A stretch of DNA of 63,736 nucleotides from Candidatus Nitrosocaldus schleperae. GTDB taxonomy: Archaea; Thermoproteota; Nitrososphaeria; Nitrososphaerales; Nitrosocaldaceae. The translations under genes were made by a program, and so were the position numbers. Every line of letters starts with the position of its first letter. The stretch's first letter is position 1. Positions 1-9,027 of the stretch are shown here, in pieces. A model generated the notes under the pieces. It searched no databases, had not been told where the DNA came from, and saw only the letters and a list, made by a program, of their open reading frames with translations. The DNA is taken from positions 1 to 63,736 of the forward strand of contig JABXGR010000008.1 in assembly GCA_013538805.1 (NCBI GenBank), read 5' to 3'.

Positions 1-418
1 AGGATTGAAACATCACATTCAGTAGGCTTAACACAGATGAGAACTATTAGTTTGAATCGAACTATAGTAGGATTGAAACCTTGCTTGAATTCACCTTTAA
101 TGCTATATTCTTATTCGTTTGAATCGAACTATAGTAGGATTGAAACTGCTATCCTCCTCCTCTTTCTTTCCTCTATCCTTTCGTTTGAATCGAACTATAG
201 TAGGATTGAAACTAATGTCATCACTAATGAACTCAATAAGCAAATTCTCTGTTTGAATCGAACTATAGTAGGATTGAAACATTTTTCATTTTCATCATTA
301 TAGAGCATGATCATGCAAAGGTTTGAATCGAACTATAGTAGGATTGAAACGATAGGTGAGATGGTAATAGGTGGCATTGGTCTTGCTGGTTTGAATCGAA
401 CTATAGTAGGATTGAAAT
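1..418 (+). CRISPR. CRISPR array A, leader-distal end (30-bp repeat)
   Basis: Six full copies of a 30-bp repeat lie at 50-79, 117-146, 183-212, 251-280, 321-350 and 389-418, with the last 11 bases of another copy at 1-11. Unique spacers of 36-40 bp separate them. The repeat starts GTTTGAATCG and ends GGATTGAAAC; the ATTGAAAC end is the usual 8-nt 5' handle of Cas6-processed crRNAs. The copy at 389-418 ends in T instead of C and nothing repeats beyond it, so this is the old end of the array. The leader, the newest spacers and any linked cas genes must lie to the left of the window. The system type cannot be read from the repeat alone. Confidence 0.97.
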
Positions 419-420
419 AA

Positions 421-1872
421 TTATTTGTCTTGTTCAACTGGCAGCGTTGCTAACCCAAATATCTCTGGATGAAGATCATGTATTATCTCTAACTCTCTAA
501 ATATATCTATTGCAATCTTTGTAACCCTATGCGCTTCTTCAGGGTTTACTCCTGTAACCTCTACCCTATCAGGATGGTACTTTATCATTATCTTCCTGAA
601 CCTTGCAACAACATCATGCCATCTTGCATCTGCTGGTAACCCAACCCCTTCCCAGGTTAGCATTGCTAATAGCCTATTCTTCCTCTCAAATATCCTCTCT
701 ATCTCCATCTTCTCCAACTCAACAACCTTCTCCCTAGGTCTCTCAGCCTTCTTGTTGAATATGAAGTGCCATCTTCCTAGAGTTCTTGCATCCTTCTCCT
801 CTATGCTAGAAGAGATATCCTCTCCTGTAAGATGGAGCCTTATAAGATCCCATATCTCCTCATAGTAAGTATCCTCCAAGTACTTCCAGCTCACCTTCCT
901 CTTCTCCCTCTCCCATACCTCCCTTATCCTTGCCTTCTCCCTAGGGTAAAGTATGCCTAATGCTATCCTCAGCAATGTCCACTCTAACTGCTTCTCCCTC
1001 CTCAGCCTATCCCTCCTCTCCATCTCCTCAGCACTGAACATGCTAACGTTATCAAGGATTATCGCCCTTGATGTCTCGCTTATCTCAGTTGTAGCAGTGT
1101 CTAGGAAGCTCTGATCCCTCTCTATAACCTTACCATGGTGAAGTGTATGGTGTATCTCTAGCCAACTAGAGTCCTTGAGGAAGTCGAACCATGCATTAAG
1201 GTATCCTCTCAACGCTATCATAGCCTTCCTCTGATTCTCATGTGATCCTGGCCATATGCCCTTGCTTGTATACTCAGCCCACTCTTTAAGGTTAGATGTT
1301 AGAGCATCGTTGGGATCAAATATCCTTCTAACCTCCCTTGCCTTTGCTAGCCCAGCATTGATGTAGAGCGTAAGCATGAATGCTATGCTGGAGGAGAAGA
1401 GTAGAGTGAATGCATCTACGCCCTTACCATTGAGATCATGTATCCTTGGATCAGCCCTCCATGCCTCCATAAGCCCATAACCATAGAATATCTCATTGCT
1501 ACTAGGATTTGCTAGTGCAGCAACGTAAGATGTAGGATCATTGAAGAGTATGAACGGGCTAGCATATCTATCACCAACGCATATCAACCTTATCTTGCCC
1601 TTGGATAGGTCATCAAAAGCCTTGTAAAACTCCTTACTCTTGCTTCCAAGGATATCTGCTATTGGATCAACAACCTTCTTAAATAGGGTTGAACCAAACA
1701 TACCAATGCCATTACTCCTCCACTCCATAACCCCTCTCATATGCTCTAGAGCAGAGCGTATATACTCGTAGAAGGAATCATCCTGTAAGCTACCTTTATC
1801 CTTCCCCCATACTAGCATATACTCTACCACCTTGCCTCTAGCACCCATAGAGGAGGTAACCTCCTCTGCCAT
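421..1872 (-). CDS. C-terminal J-domain protein of unknown function
   Basis: 483-aa protein whose last part is a J-domain: a helix with basic residues, the invariant HPD (KYHPDR, HPD near residues 433-435) and a following helix. J-domains stimulate Hsp70 (DnaK) ATPase and bring it clients, so an Hsp70 co-chaperone role follows from the family. The first 400 residues are soluble, charged and helical, with no Cys-rich or Gly/Phe region, so this is not a classical DnaJ; I do not recognise them. I chose the ATG at 1872 because a TTG nine codons upstream sits too close to the TATA box at 1921-1930. The stop codon is two bases from the last CRISPR repeat, so the array and this gene converge with no spacer. 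Confidence 0.8.
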   Translation of the reverse strand: MAEEVTSSMGARGKVVEYMLVWGKDKGSLQDDSFYEYIRSALEHMRGVMEWRSNGIGMFGSTLFKKVVDPIADILGSKSKEFYKAFDDLSKGKIRLICVGDRYASPFILFNDPTSYVAALANPSSNEIFYGYGLMEAWRADPRIHDLNGKGVDAFTLLFSSSIAFMLTLYINAGLAKAREVRRIFDPNDALTSNLKEWAEYTSKGIWPGSHENQRKAMIALRGYLNAWFDFLKDSSWLEIHHTLHHGKVIERDQSFLDTATTEISETSRAIILDNVSMFSAEEMERRDRLRREKQLEWTLLRIALGILYPREKARIREVWEREKRKVSWKYLEDTYYEEIWDLIRLHLTGEDISSSIEEKDARTLGRWHFIFNKKAERPREKVVELEKMEIERIFERKNRLLAMLTWEGVGLPADARWHDVVARFRKIMIKYHPDRVEVTGVNPEEAHRVTKIAIDIFRELEIIHDLHPEIFGLATLPVEQDK

Positions 1873-1920
1873 TATACTGCCCTCGCCCAGGTAGAGCAAC
1901 GATAATTTATTCTTGCTTCG

Positions 1921-1930
1921 TTTATATAAA
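1921..1930. promoter_or_regulatory. Shared TATA element of two divergent genes
   Basis: TTTATATAAA is a perfect palindrome between the J-domain gene and the dUTPase-like gene. It lies about 28 nt before the ATG at 1958 on the plus strand and about 50 nt before the ATG at 1872 on the minus strand. Archaeal TATA boxes are read by TBP about 25 nt upstream of the transcript start, so one symmetric box could serve both genes. This is inference from position. Confidence 0.5.
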
Positions 1931-1957
1931 ACATATTATGAGTATACTGCTAGTGCT

Positions 1958-2338
1958 ATGGATATGACAGAACTAAGGGAGAAGGAGGGTATATATGCTA
2001 CAGATACTGTTGATATGCTAGAAAGTATATTCAAACTGCAGAAGGAGTACATGAAGATGATCGAAGGCAATAGGATGGGTAAGAGTAGGGAAGAGAGGAT
2101 CTCCCAACTATGCACTGCCATAATACATGAAGCCTGCGAGCTACAGGATCTTACAAACTGGAAGTGGTGGAAGAGTAGTATAGGATTCGATGAGGAGAAG
2201 GCAATGGAGGAGTTGATTGACATATTGCACTTTGTGGTACAGATTGCTATAGAACTTGGTATGGATGCTAGGGATGTACTTAATATCTATACTAGGAAGA
2301 ATATTATAAACAGAGAGAGGCAGTTGAAGGGTTATTAG
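1958..2338 (+). CDS. dUTPase-like all-alpha NTP pyrophosphatase
   Basis: 126-aa protein of the dimeric dUTPase/MazG-like all-alpha superfamily, which hydrolyses (d)NTPs to the monophosphate and pyrophosphate. It carries the metal-binding ExxE (HEACE, E58 and E61) and, one helix later, ExxD (EELID, E85 and D88). The tryptophan-rich segment NWKWWK between them is typical of dimeric dUTPases, so dUTP is the most likely substrate. An upstream ATG at 1913 would add 15 residues but lies before the TATA box at 1921-1930, so the ATG at 1958 is preferred and would give a nearly leaderless mRNA. The next gene downstream is convergent. Confidence 0.8.
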   Translation: MDMTELREKEGIYATDTVDMLESIFKLQKEYMKMIEGNRMGKSREERISQLCTAIIHEACELQDLTNWKWWKSSIGFDEEKAMEELIDILHFVVQIAIELGMDARDVLNIYTRKNIINRERQLKGY

Positions 2339-2517
2339 TTAGTTATAATCTTTAGACACAATATGTAATTAGATAGGCAGATAATAGGCAACAAATAATA
2401 GGCAAGCCAACCTACTATAGCCTAGACTAACTAGCTAACTAAGGCAAGGCAATAGCAGATTACAACAAAATCAGCAGGTAAGCCAGTTAGTAAGGTTATA
2501 GGCTACATTGTTAGGTG

Positions 2518-3030
2518 TTATAGGCGTTCATCGAACTGGATAGGTACTATGCTCCATGCAGTCTCTATATCTGCAGTACCCTTGATGTTCCATTCAATAC
2601 TATCTACATCTCCCCTTATGAGTTTATTCCATGAACTATCTATGTTGGATGAGTAGTTGAATGTAAAGTCACTGCTTACTGTTGTAGTCTGCCTAGTGAA
2701 GACTGGAGGCCTTCCTACCAATGAGATATCCTCATATGATAAGAAGTTCTTTCCAAGTGTAACACCATCTACAATAACCTCATAATCTATCTTAGATAGG
2801 GTGATTATCTTGTCGGTATTGTTGGTTATGCCAAAGTTTATTGTTAGAGTCATAGTGTTGTTGTTAAAGTCTACACTCTTTACGTTAATCCCCTGTATAT
2901 TTATCCTTACAGACTTTGATATCTCCCCCTCCTCTATAACTGTCCTATACCATGCAGCCATGAATATAGCTATCATCACCACTGCTGCTCCTATAACAAC
3001 CATCTTGCCCTTCCTGCCTAGGGTAAGCAA
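2518..3030 (-). CDS. Membrane-anchored LEA-2 (WHy) domain protein
   Basis: 170-aa protein with a short basic N-terminus (RKGK), one transmembrane helix at about residues 10-27, then an extracytoplasmic beta-sandwich. The repeated pattern of alternating hydrophobic residues with 'ITNNTDKIITLSKIDYEVIV' matches the LEA type 2/WHy fold, known from desiccation and stress proteins and found in many archaea. The function here is unknown; a role at the cell surface is inferred. The start is TTG at 3030; the next ATG (residue 10) would remove the positive residues before the membrane helix, so TTG is preferred. It diverges from the CopD-like gene. Confidence 0.7.
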   Translation of the reverse strand: MLTLGRKGKMVVIGAAVVMIAIFMAAWYRTVIEEGEISKSVRINIQGINVKSVDFNNNTMTLTINFGITNNTDKIITLSKIDYEVIVDGVTLGKNFLSYEDISLVGRPPVFTRQTTTVSSDFTFNYSSNIDSSWNKLIRGDVDSIEWNIKGTADIETAWSIVPIQFDERL

Positions 3031-3110
3031 CCCAGATCGATTGGATTATAGTAAGAGGTTATTATTATCTTTACCCTGCTTGAATGCAAGGTTATTATAT
3101 TGCTGTAAGG

Positions 3111-3584
3111 ATGATCTTACCATTGCTGATACACGAAGCGCTTATAACATGGATGCACTTACTCGCTGCAAGCATATGGGTTGGAGGCACGATCTTCCTA
3201 GGTGTAGTGGTTGCTCCAGTCCTTAGATATGGTCTGAGGAGCGATCTTGAGAGGTTTAATTTAACTATTATGATAGGGAAGAGGTTCAATAAAGTTGCTA
3301 TACCTACACTCGCAGTGCTTTTAAGTACTGGTGTATACAAGGCAGTAACAACACCAGAGTTCTTGCTTAGCACTATGTATGGTAGCATACTCTTCGTTAA
3401 GGTAGGGGTTGTGATCTCAATGCTGATAATTTGGCTACTGCATATGAAGCTCTCCAATATGATAGATGTAAACGATTCTGTAAAACTGATGAGGGTTAGG
3501 CTAAGGGCGAGGATACTTGGGAATATACTTGTAGTCCAATCAGTTACAGTACTCTTCCTTGCTGCTATGTTAGACTCATTCTGA
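3111..3584 (+). CDS. CopD-like four-helix membrane protein
   Basis: 157-aa integral membrane protein with about four hydrophobic helices. The first holds 'HLLAASIWVGGTIFLG', the signature of the CopD/CopD-like heme- or copper-associated membrane family (His in helix 1 followed by WxGG). The length fits the short stand-alone CopD-like form rather than the bacterial CopCD fusion. Copper transport is only one possibility; in archaea the ligand is unproven. The ATG at 3111 is chosen over one at 3084 because a TATA-like TTATTATTAT lies at about 3060-3070. No copper gene is nearby, so context does not help. Confidence 0.7.
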   Translation: MILPLLIHEALITWMHLLAASIWVGGTIFLGVVVAPVLRYGLRSDLERFNLTIMIGKRFNKVAIPTLAVLLSTGVYKAVTTPEFLLSTMYGSILFVKVGVVISMLIIWLLHMKLSNMIDVNDSVKLMRVRLRARILGNILVVQSVTVLFLAAMLDSF

Positions 3585-3611
3585 GAAACATCAGCAGGAT
3601 ACAGGTTATGA

Positions 3612-4718
3612 CTACCTTACAGGTTCTATGACCACCTGATATACACCTAGCCCATTGGTATCCTTCTCTATATTATACCTACATGAGGTTATCCTACTAG
3701 CAATGTAGAGGTTAGTATCAAGGTGCTGGGATACACTGCTAACTGTATACCTTGATTTACCATCAGCAAGGCTCAATGGTAGTACAAGCATATCTGCAAG
3801 GTTTGTATCTACAGTTGCATTGCTAATATACGACTCAAGAAACTTTGAGGCTGCAGAAGCACCAACCTCCTCTGCCCTCTTACCCTTCTCCCCTATAGCA
3901 TCCCCCCCTATGAACGGACCATAATCACTACCACTACCACTACCACCACTACTGCAGTAAACCAGTATAGATGAACCTGGTGATGCTGCTGGCTCTAGTG
4001 ATACAGATCTGTGGGCACATACAACCCCTTCTCTCTCAAGCCTTACAAGTGCTCCTGCAACCTGACGCTCTGCAACATGCCTTGGTAGGTTAGAGCATAC
4101 ACTAACTATCCTTGCATCTAGCCTTGGAGCACTAAGCAGATCCAATGCTTTAACCCCTGCACATGGTTCTATCGATACATGCACTACACCTCCACCTATA
4201 GGATAGTATCCACGCTTCTCAACAGATACACTGAACTCTATGCCTATGGCTTTGAACGCTGGTCTTACAACATACCTCATGTAGTCTAGCGTTGGGCTCC
4301 ACTTCACATCTGTGCCTCCAACTAGTTCCATCTCTAGCCTATTTCCAGATATGCTTACTGCAGGTATCAATGCTTGAAGGACCAAGGTTATGCTGCCTGC
4401 AGTCCCTATATCCATCCTCTTCTTCCTATTCCTATTACTGTTAATACTGGTACCATCAGCCTCCATTGGTATGAACCTTATTATGCTAGAGCCTACCTCA
4501 ACATTCTCTACTCTAGCATTGAATATCTCTGCAAGTATCTTAACTGTAGCAGCATGTTGTGGTCTAAGTCCTGGGTTTGGTCTCTTTGCCCTTATGTTGA
4601 ATACCTCTATCGGCTTCTTGGTTATTACAGATAATGCTATTGCTGTTCTAAGTATCTGCCCTCCTCCCTCTCCATATGAACCATCTATCCTTACCAACTC
4701 CATATCAGTCATTGACAT
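3612..4718 (-). CDS. rtcA: RNA 3'-terminal phosphate cyclase
   Basis: 368 aa, the normal length for RtcA. It converts an RNA 3'-phosphate to a 2',3'-cyclic phosphate by way of enzyme-AMP and RNA-AMP intermediates. The N-terminus GSYGEGGGQILRTA is the family hallmark, followed by 'RPNPGLRPQH'. The histidine near residue 332 (SQHLDTN) corresponds to the adenylated nucleophile. A CCA/ACT triplet tract at about 3938-3957 encodes a GSGSGSD stretch not expected from the family. It likely acts in RNA repair or tRNA processing in the cytoplasm. Upstream is a 360-bp repeat-rich gap, and the gene appears monocistronic. Confidence 0.95.
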   Translation of the reverse strand: MSMTDMELVRIDGSYGEGGGQILRTAIALSVITKKPIEVFNIRAKRPNPGLRPQHAATVKILAEIFNARVENVEVGSSIIRFIPMEADGTSINSNRNRKKRMDIGTAGSITLVLQALIPAVSISGNRLEMELVGGTDVKWSPTLDYMRYVVRPAFKAIGIEFSVSVEKRGYYPIGGGVVHVSIEPCAGVKALDLLSAPRLDARIVSVCSNLPRHVAERQVAGALVRLEREGVVCAHRSVSLEPAASPGSSILVYCSSGGSGSGSDYGPFIGGDAIGEKGKRAEEVGASAASKFLESYISNATVDTNLADMLVLPLSLADGKSRYTVSSVSQHLDTNLYIASRITSCRYNIEKDTNGLGVYQVVIEPVR

Positions 4719-5080
4719 GTATATTCCTGCTACTTAACTATCTTTACACTTCCCATGGGATGAGTTATCAAGCATGATATGCAATCTACTCCTGAATAAA
4801 GGAAGGCTGAGGAGTGCAAATAGATTAGAGCAAGAGATACTCAATAAAGCAAGCAATAAGCAATCAATCAATCAACCAACCAGGCAGGCAAGCAAGCAGT
4901 GCTTAGTCTAGTATGATTGAGAACCTGCAAGATAGACGAGGGAATAGTATAATAGTATGATTAAGCAAATAAACAAGTAAACAAGCAAAAAACAAGCAAG
5001 CAGAAGAGCCATGGATGTAAGATCAAAAGAGCAACAATCTGGTTTATTTAGAGGTATGATATAATTGCTCTAGAGCAGGT
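4719..5080. repeat. Gene-free gap with AAGC/AATC tetranucleotide tracts
   Basis: This 362-bp region separates divergent rtcA and nadM. At about 4846-4900 it holds imperfect tandem tetranucleotides (AAGC, AATC, AACC, GGCA in succession) and at about 4962-5004 a second AAGC/AAAC tract. A TATA-like TTTATTTAG at about 5041-5049 could drive nadM. I find no ORF, tRNA or strong hairpin. The tetranucleotide units resemble those in other gaps of this window. Confidence 0.75.
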
Positions 5081-5623
5081 ATGCATGGGCTACTTGTAGG
5101 TAGGTTCCAGCCATTCCATCTTGGGCATCTTAGTGCTGTTGAGCATGCATTGAAGAGCATTGATATGCTCTGGCTAGTTATAGGTTCAGCAGATAAGAGC
5201 CATGAGCCTAGGAACCCATTCACAGCAGGCGAGAGGTTGGAGATGATAAAGTATGCACTGGATGCACATGGGATAGATGCAAGGAGATGGCATGCAGTGC
5301 CAGTGTATGATGCAAGCATACACTACCTCTGGGTTGCACAAGTCAACATGCTAGTGCCTAGATACGATGTTGTCTTCACAAATGATCCATTCAGTAGGAT
5401 GCTCTTCGAAGCATATGGAAGAGGCAAGGAGGTGAGGGAGGTACCTTTGCTTAATAGGACAGAGTTATCTGGCACTGAGGTGAGGAGGAGGATTGCCAAT
5501 GGGGAGGATTGGAGGCAGTTGGTGCCAGAGCATGTAGCATCAGTTATAGATGCTATAGATGGTGTAAGAAGGGTTAAGATCCTTTATTCTATGGGAGAGA
5601 TGCATAGGCATGGTAATGGCTAA
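5081..5623 (+). CDS. nadM: Archaeal nicotinamide-nucleotide adenylyltransferase
   Basis: 180 aa, the usual size of archaeal NadM. It joins NMN and ATP to make NAD+ and pyrophosphate. The N-terminal nucleotidyltransferase motif GRFQPFHLGHL carries the HxGH pair, and near the C-terminus 'ELSGTEVRRRI' is the family's variant of the ISTTxxR phosphate-binding motif. The GSADKSHEPRNPFTAGERLEM block is typical of archaeal members. It acts in the cytoplasm, last step of NAD synthesis. The next gene starts after a 120-bp gap and is probably transcribed separately. Confidence 0.95.
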   Translation: MHGLLVGRFQPFHLGHLSAVEHALKSIDMLWLVIGSADKSHEPRNPFTAGERLEMIKYALDAHGIDARRWHAVPVYDASIHYLWVAQVNMLVPRYDVVFTNDPFSRMLFEAYGRGKEVREVPLLNRTELSGTEVRRRIANGEDWRQLVPEHVASVIDAIDGVRRVKILYSMGEMHRHGNG

Positions 5624-5743
5624 TAGCAAAATGCATCAATATAATTTATTATGATGGATGAATTGATGTATAGATGGATGTATGGATGAATGGATTTGGC
5701 ACTAACAATAGGTTTATGTAAGAGTCTAGGTACACTCTTGCTT

Positions 5744-6865
5744 ATGATGTATCCACCAGAGTATCTAGTGATGATCCCTGGACCTACAAATGTACCATAC
5801 AGGGTTATGCAGGCTATGCTTGCACCAATAATAAACCACAGAAGTGATGACTTTAGAGTATTGCATAGATCACTGCAAGAGAAGTTAAAGTATGTATTCC
5901 AGACTGAGAACGATGTTGTTGTACTAACTAGTAGTGGTACTGGTGCAGTTGAGGCATCTGTTGTTAACCTTGTACGCAAGGGTGATAGAGTGCTCATCCC
6001 TGTTAATGGTGAGTTTAGTGAGAGGTTAGCAAAGATGATAGAACTTGCTGGGGGAGAGGCGATAAAGGTGAAGGCACCATACGGTAGTATACCATCCTAT
6101 GAGCAGGTTAAGGAGGCTTATGATAACAACAAGAACATAAAGGCTCTCTATGTTGTTTACAACGAGACATCTACAGGCACAAGGATAACATGGCTTGATA
6201 AGGTTAAGGATATGCTTGCAAGGGATGACTCTTACTTTGTGGTTGATGCTGTATCCAATCTAGGAGGAGATGATCTACCTGTGGATAAATGGGGCGTTGA
6301 TGTATGTGTAACAGCAAGCCAGAAGTGCCTTGCTGCACCTCCAGGTGTTGCACCACTATCTCTAAGCAAGAGGGCTGTGAAGTTCATGAAGGATAACCCT
6401 CCAAACACACTCTACCTCAACCTACCAAGGTACCTAAAGTACTATGAGGAGAATGCAGAGACACCATTCACACCTGCACTATCGTTGTACTTTGCTCTAC
6501 ATGAGGCATTAACGATAATAGAGGAGGAAGGCATAGATGCAAGGATAAATAGGCATAAGGAGTGTGCAAAGGTATTCTATGACTCATTGGCAAAGATTGG
6601 GTTTGAGCACTTTGCTGAACCATCGTGTAGATCACATACAGTAATAGCATTAAAGTATCCAGATGGGCTTGAGGATAAGAGGTTCAGGAGCACTCTAGCG
6701 AATGAGTTCAAAGTGCTCGTTGCTGGAGGGTTTGGTGAGTTGAAGGGCAAGATATGGAGGATAGGCTGCATGGGTGAGGTCAATGGCTACCATGTTAAGA
6801 GAACTATATCATCTATAACATCAACGTTGGAGATGCTTAATGCAAAGGCTACTCCTTTAACCTGA
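5744..6865 (+). CDS. Class V PLP aminotransferase (alanine/serine-glyoxylate type)
   Basis: 373-aa fold-type I PLP enzyme. It opens with 'YLVMIPGPTNVPYRVMQAM', the start of alanine-glyoxylate and serine-pyruvate aminotransferases. 'FVVDAVSNLGGDDLPVDKW' holds the PLP-binding Asp, and the Schiff-base lysine is in 'SQKCLAAPPG'. The family moves amino groups between alanine or serine and glyoxylate or pyruvate; the exact pair cannot be told from sequence. The start at ATG 5744 (or 5747) is preferred over 5690 because homologous proteins begin just before the IPGPTNVP motif and a TATA-like stretch lies at about 5708-5716. Confidence 0.9.
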   Translation: MMYPPEYLVMIPGPTNVPYRVMQAMLAPIINHRSDDFRVLHRSLQEKLKYVFQTENDVVVLTSSGTGAVEASVVNLVRKGDRVLIPVNGEFSERLAKMIELAGGEAIKVKAPYGSIPSYEQVKEAYDNNKNIKALYVVYNETSTGTRITWLDKVKDMLARDDSYFVVDAVSNLGGDDLPVDKWGVDVCVTASQKCLAAPPGVAPLSLSKRAVKFMKDNPPNTLYLNLPRYLKYYEENAETPFTPALSLYFALHEALTIIEEEGIDARINRHKECAKVFYDSLAKIGFEHFAEPSCRSHTVIALKYPDGLEDKRFRSTLANEFKVLVAGGFGELKGKIWRIGCMGEVNGYHVKRTISSITSTLEMLNAKATPLT

Positions 6866-6980
6866 TAATATATTATCTTCTTACTAACTACTTGTTGCTC
6901 TTTAGTAAAAAGGTTCACCATAACTAGCTGCATCATTGGTTGGTTTAAGATTAATAAGGGAGCATCATAAAGCCATATGC

Positions 6981-7793
6981 ATGCCATTCAGTAAAGGTTC
7001 GTTACTACTTGTGGATTACACTGCCAGAGTGAAGGATACCAACGAGGTTATAGATACAACTAGCGATGAGGAGGCAAAGAAGCATAACATCTATGATCCT
7101 AACAAGGTGTATGAGCCTAGGCTTGTATCGGTTGGGGATGGCTGGGTGTTGAAGGGATTCGATGAGGTACTCCTTAACGCAAACCTCAACGAGGAGACAA
7201 CTGTGGAGATACCTCCAGAGAAAGCGTTCGGGGTTAGAGATCCAAACAAGGTTAAACTCATCCCATTGAGGAAGTTAGGAGATAAGGCTGATGAGGTAAG
7301 CGTAGGTGATGTTATTGAGATAGATAATAGGGTTGGGATAATAAGATCGATAAGCTCTGGAAGGGTTCAGATAGACTTCAACCATAGGCTTGCTGGAAGA
7401 ACTATAGAGTATAGGTTCAAGGTAGTTAAGTGCATCGAGGATGATATGGAGAAGGCAACTGCACTGATAAGGAGGAGGATGCCTGTAGATGCCAATAAGT
7501 TAGGCTTATCGTTCAATGCTGGTGTGTTGGAGGTTATGGTACCAAAGGATTACTATATGCAGGAAGGCCTTCAGGTTATAAAGCGTGCTATAGCCAATGA
7601 TATCTTCAGATATGTAAAGGGCGTGAAGAGTATAAGGTTCATAGAGGTCTATGAGAGGGCTGAGGAGGTGAAGGAAGAGGCAGGTACAGAGAAGAAGGTG
7701 CAGGAGGCTGAACAAGTAGAGAAGAAGGATGATGATAAGGAAGGGAAGATAGAGGAACAGCAACAAGTACATGAACAAACAAACAAGGTATAG
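6981..7793 (+). CDS. FKBP-type peptidyl-prolyl isomerase, long archaeal form
   Basis: 270-aa protein. The FKBP fold is split by an insert-in-flap domain, as in long archaeal FKBPs (SlyD-like): 'LLLVDYTARVKDTNEVIDTT', then 'VSVGDGWVLKGFDEVL', then 'EIPPEKAFGVRDPNKV', then the insert. About 130 residues of extra domain follow, ending in a highly charged Glu/Lys/Gln tail from about residue 225. It catalyses cis-trans isomerisation of prolyl bonds and acts as a chaperone in the cytoplasm. The start at ATG 6981 lies about 27 nt after the TATA-like TTAAGATTAATAA at 6946-6958, giving a leaderless mRNA; an upstream start at 6936 would precede that box. Confidence 0.9.
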   Translation: MPFSKGSLLLVDYTARVKDTNEVIDTTSDEEAKKHNIYDPNKVYEPRLVSVGDGWVLKGFDEVLLNANLNEETTVEIPPEKAFGVRDPNKVKLIPLRKLGDKADEVSVGDVIEIDNRVGIIRSISSGRVQIDFNHRLAGRTIEYRFKVVKCIEDDMEKATALIRRRMPVDANKLGLSFNAGVLEVMVPKDYYMQEGLQVIKRAIANDIFRYVKGVKSIRFIEVYERAEEVKEEAGTEKKVQEAEQVEKKDDDKEGKIEEQQQVHEQTNKV

Positions 7794-7875
7794 GGGGTAA
7801 GTGTAGGCAGGTCTGTCTTGTTATTAAGAGCCATATTTGATAAAGATTATGATGTAAAGAGTAATGAACGAATTA

Positions 7876-7932
7876 ATTAGCGAAGAAGGAAGGAAGGAAA
7901 GAAGGAGAGTAAGGAAGTAAAGGAAGGAAGAG
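7876..7932. repeat. GGAA/GGAAG purine repeat upstream of the tRNA thiolase gene
   Basis: An uninterrupted all-purine run of imperfect GAAG/GGAA/GTAAG units just before the start codon at 7944. It contains many Shine-Dalgarno-like GGAG/GGAA motifs. It may influence translation initiation, but it also resembles the tetranucleotide tracts in other gaps. Confidence 0.7.
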
Positions 7933-7943
7933 ATGGGATGGGT

Positions 7944-8957
7944 ATGAGCACTAAACCTTGCACATACTGCAATGCTGAAAGTGTCTATTATAGACACTAC
8001 TCTGGAGAGTATCTATGCTCTAGGTGCTTCACTAGATCGGTGCAGAGAAAGGTTGCTAGGACCATCTCAAGGTACTCCATGATAAAGCATGGAGATAGGG
8101 TTTGTGTTGCAGTCTCTGGGGGCAAGGATAGCCTATCCCTTCTTCACATACTGAGCAAGAGTGCTAGGAGGCATGGTAATGAACTTGTAGCAATAACCAT
8201 AGATGAGGGTATAACAGGTTACAGGGATGAGTCCTTGAAGATTGCAAAGGAGTTTACCTCCATGCTTGGGGTTGAGCATGCAATACTCTCATACAGGGAG
8301 TTATTTGGTAATACACTTGAAGAAGCACTTAAGGTAAGGGATGAGAAGGCTATCAGCATGAGTGCATGCTCCATATGTGGAACGTTCAGGAGGAAGGCAA
8401 TCGATTCTGCTGCCAAGGTTGTTGGTGCTGATGTAATAGCAACAGCACACAACCTTGATGATATGCTCCAGACATTCATAATAAACATCTCTGCTGGAGA
8501 TGTAGAGAGGATAGCATGGATGTACCCAGAGCCTGTAGAGTATGCAAATGGTTTGAGGAAGGTGAAGCCCTTACTTGAGGTTTATGAGCATGAGATAGCA
8601 TTCTATGCCCTAATCAACGATATACCATTCCAGAGTGAGCAATGCCCATACATGAACGAAGGGATAAGGAGTAGCATAAGGGAGTTCCTTAATGCTTTAG
8701 AGCAGAGGCATCCTGGCATAAAGTACAATATGCTTAGAACCATACTAAAGGTATCCAAGGTGCTCAGGGATAACCTTGAGTTCAAGAGGTATAGATGCGT
8801 TGTATGCTCGAGGGAATGTAGCAATGCTAGTGGTGTATGCTCCTCATGCATGCTTACAATGATGCTTGGGGATGGTGGTAGTAGTAGCAGCAGTATCAGT
8901 AACAGTAACAGTAGCAACAATAAGGTAAGGAAGGACAACTACATTATTGATGAGTAG
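7944..8957 (+). CDS. tRNA sulfurtransferase, Ncs6/TtuA family
   Basis: 337-aa adenylating tRNA thiolase. An N-terminal zinc knuckle (CTYC...CSRC) precedes the PP-loop SGGKDS (VAVSGGKDSLSLLHIL), a central 'CSICGTFRR' and 'ATAHNLDDMLQT', and a C-terminal zinc finger (CVVCSRECSNASGVCSSC). This layout is that of Ncs6/Ctu1 (U34) and TtuA (m5U54), which activate tRNA uridine with ATP and insert sulfur from a ubiquitin-like carrier or persulfide. U54 thiolation stabilises tRNA in thermophiles, but I cannot separate the two. After the last zinc finger an AGY/AAY tract at 8875-8923 adds a Ser/Asn tail beyond the conserved end. Confidence 0.9.
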   Translation: MSTKPCTYCNAESVYYRHYSGEYLCSRCFTRSVQRKVARTISRYSMIKHGDRVCVAVSGGKDSLSLLHILSKSARRHGNELVAITIDEGITGYRDESLKIAKEFTSMLGVEHAILSYRELFGNTLEEALKVRDEKAISMSACSICGTFRRKAIDSAAKVVGADVIATAHNLDDMLQTFIINISAGDVERIAWMYPEPVEYANGLRKVKPLLEVYEHEIAFYALINDIPFQSEQCPYMNEGIRSSIREFLNALEQRHPGIKYNMLRTILKVSKVLRDNLEFKRYRCVVCSRECSNASGVCSSCMLTMMLGDGGSSSSSISNSNSSNNKVRKDNYIIDE

Positions 8958-9027
8958 TTGTATCATTCTTTATTCATGCTATCATGATGACTTAAGATTA
9001 ATAAGGTTAGTTAGTTAATGATGAGGT

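Noticed and set aside
37-303. 88-codon open frame within array A
   Set aside because: It runs straight through three to four CRISPR repeats and spacers; the repeated peptide (SLNRTIVGLK) is only the repeat translated.
8603-8938. Leu-rich minus-strand ORF opposite the tRNA thiolase gene
   Set aside because: The poly-Leu run is the antisense of the AGY repeat; the plus strand holds the conserved enzyme.
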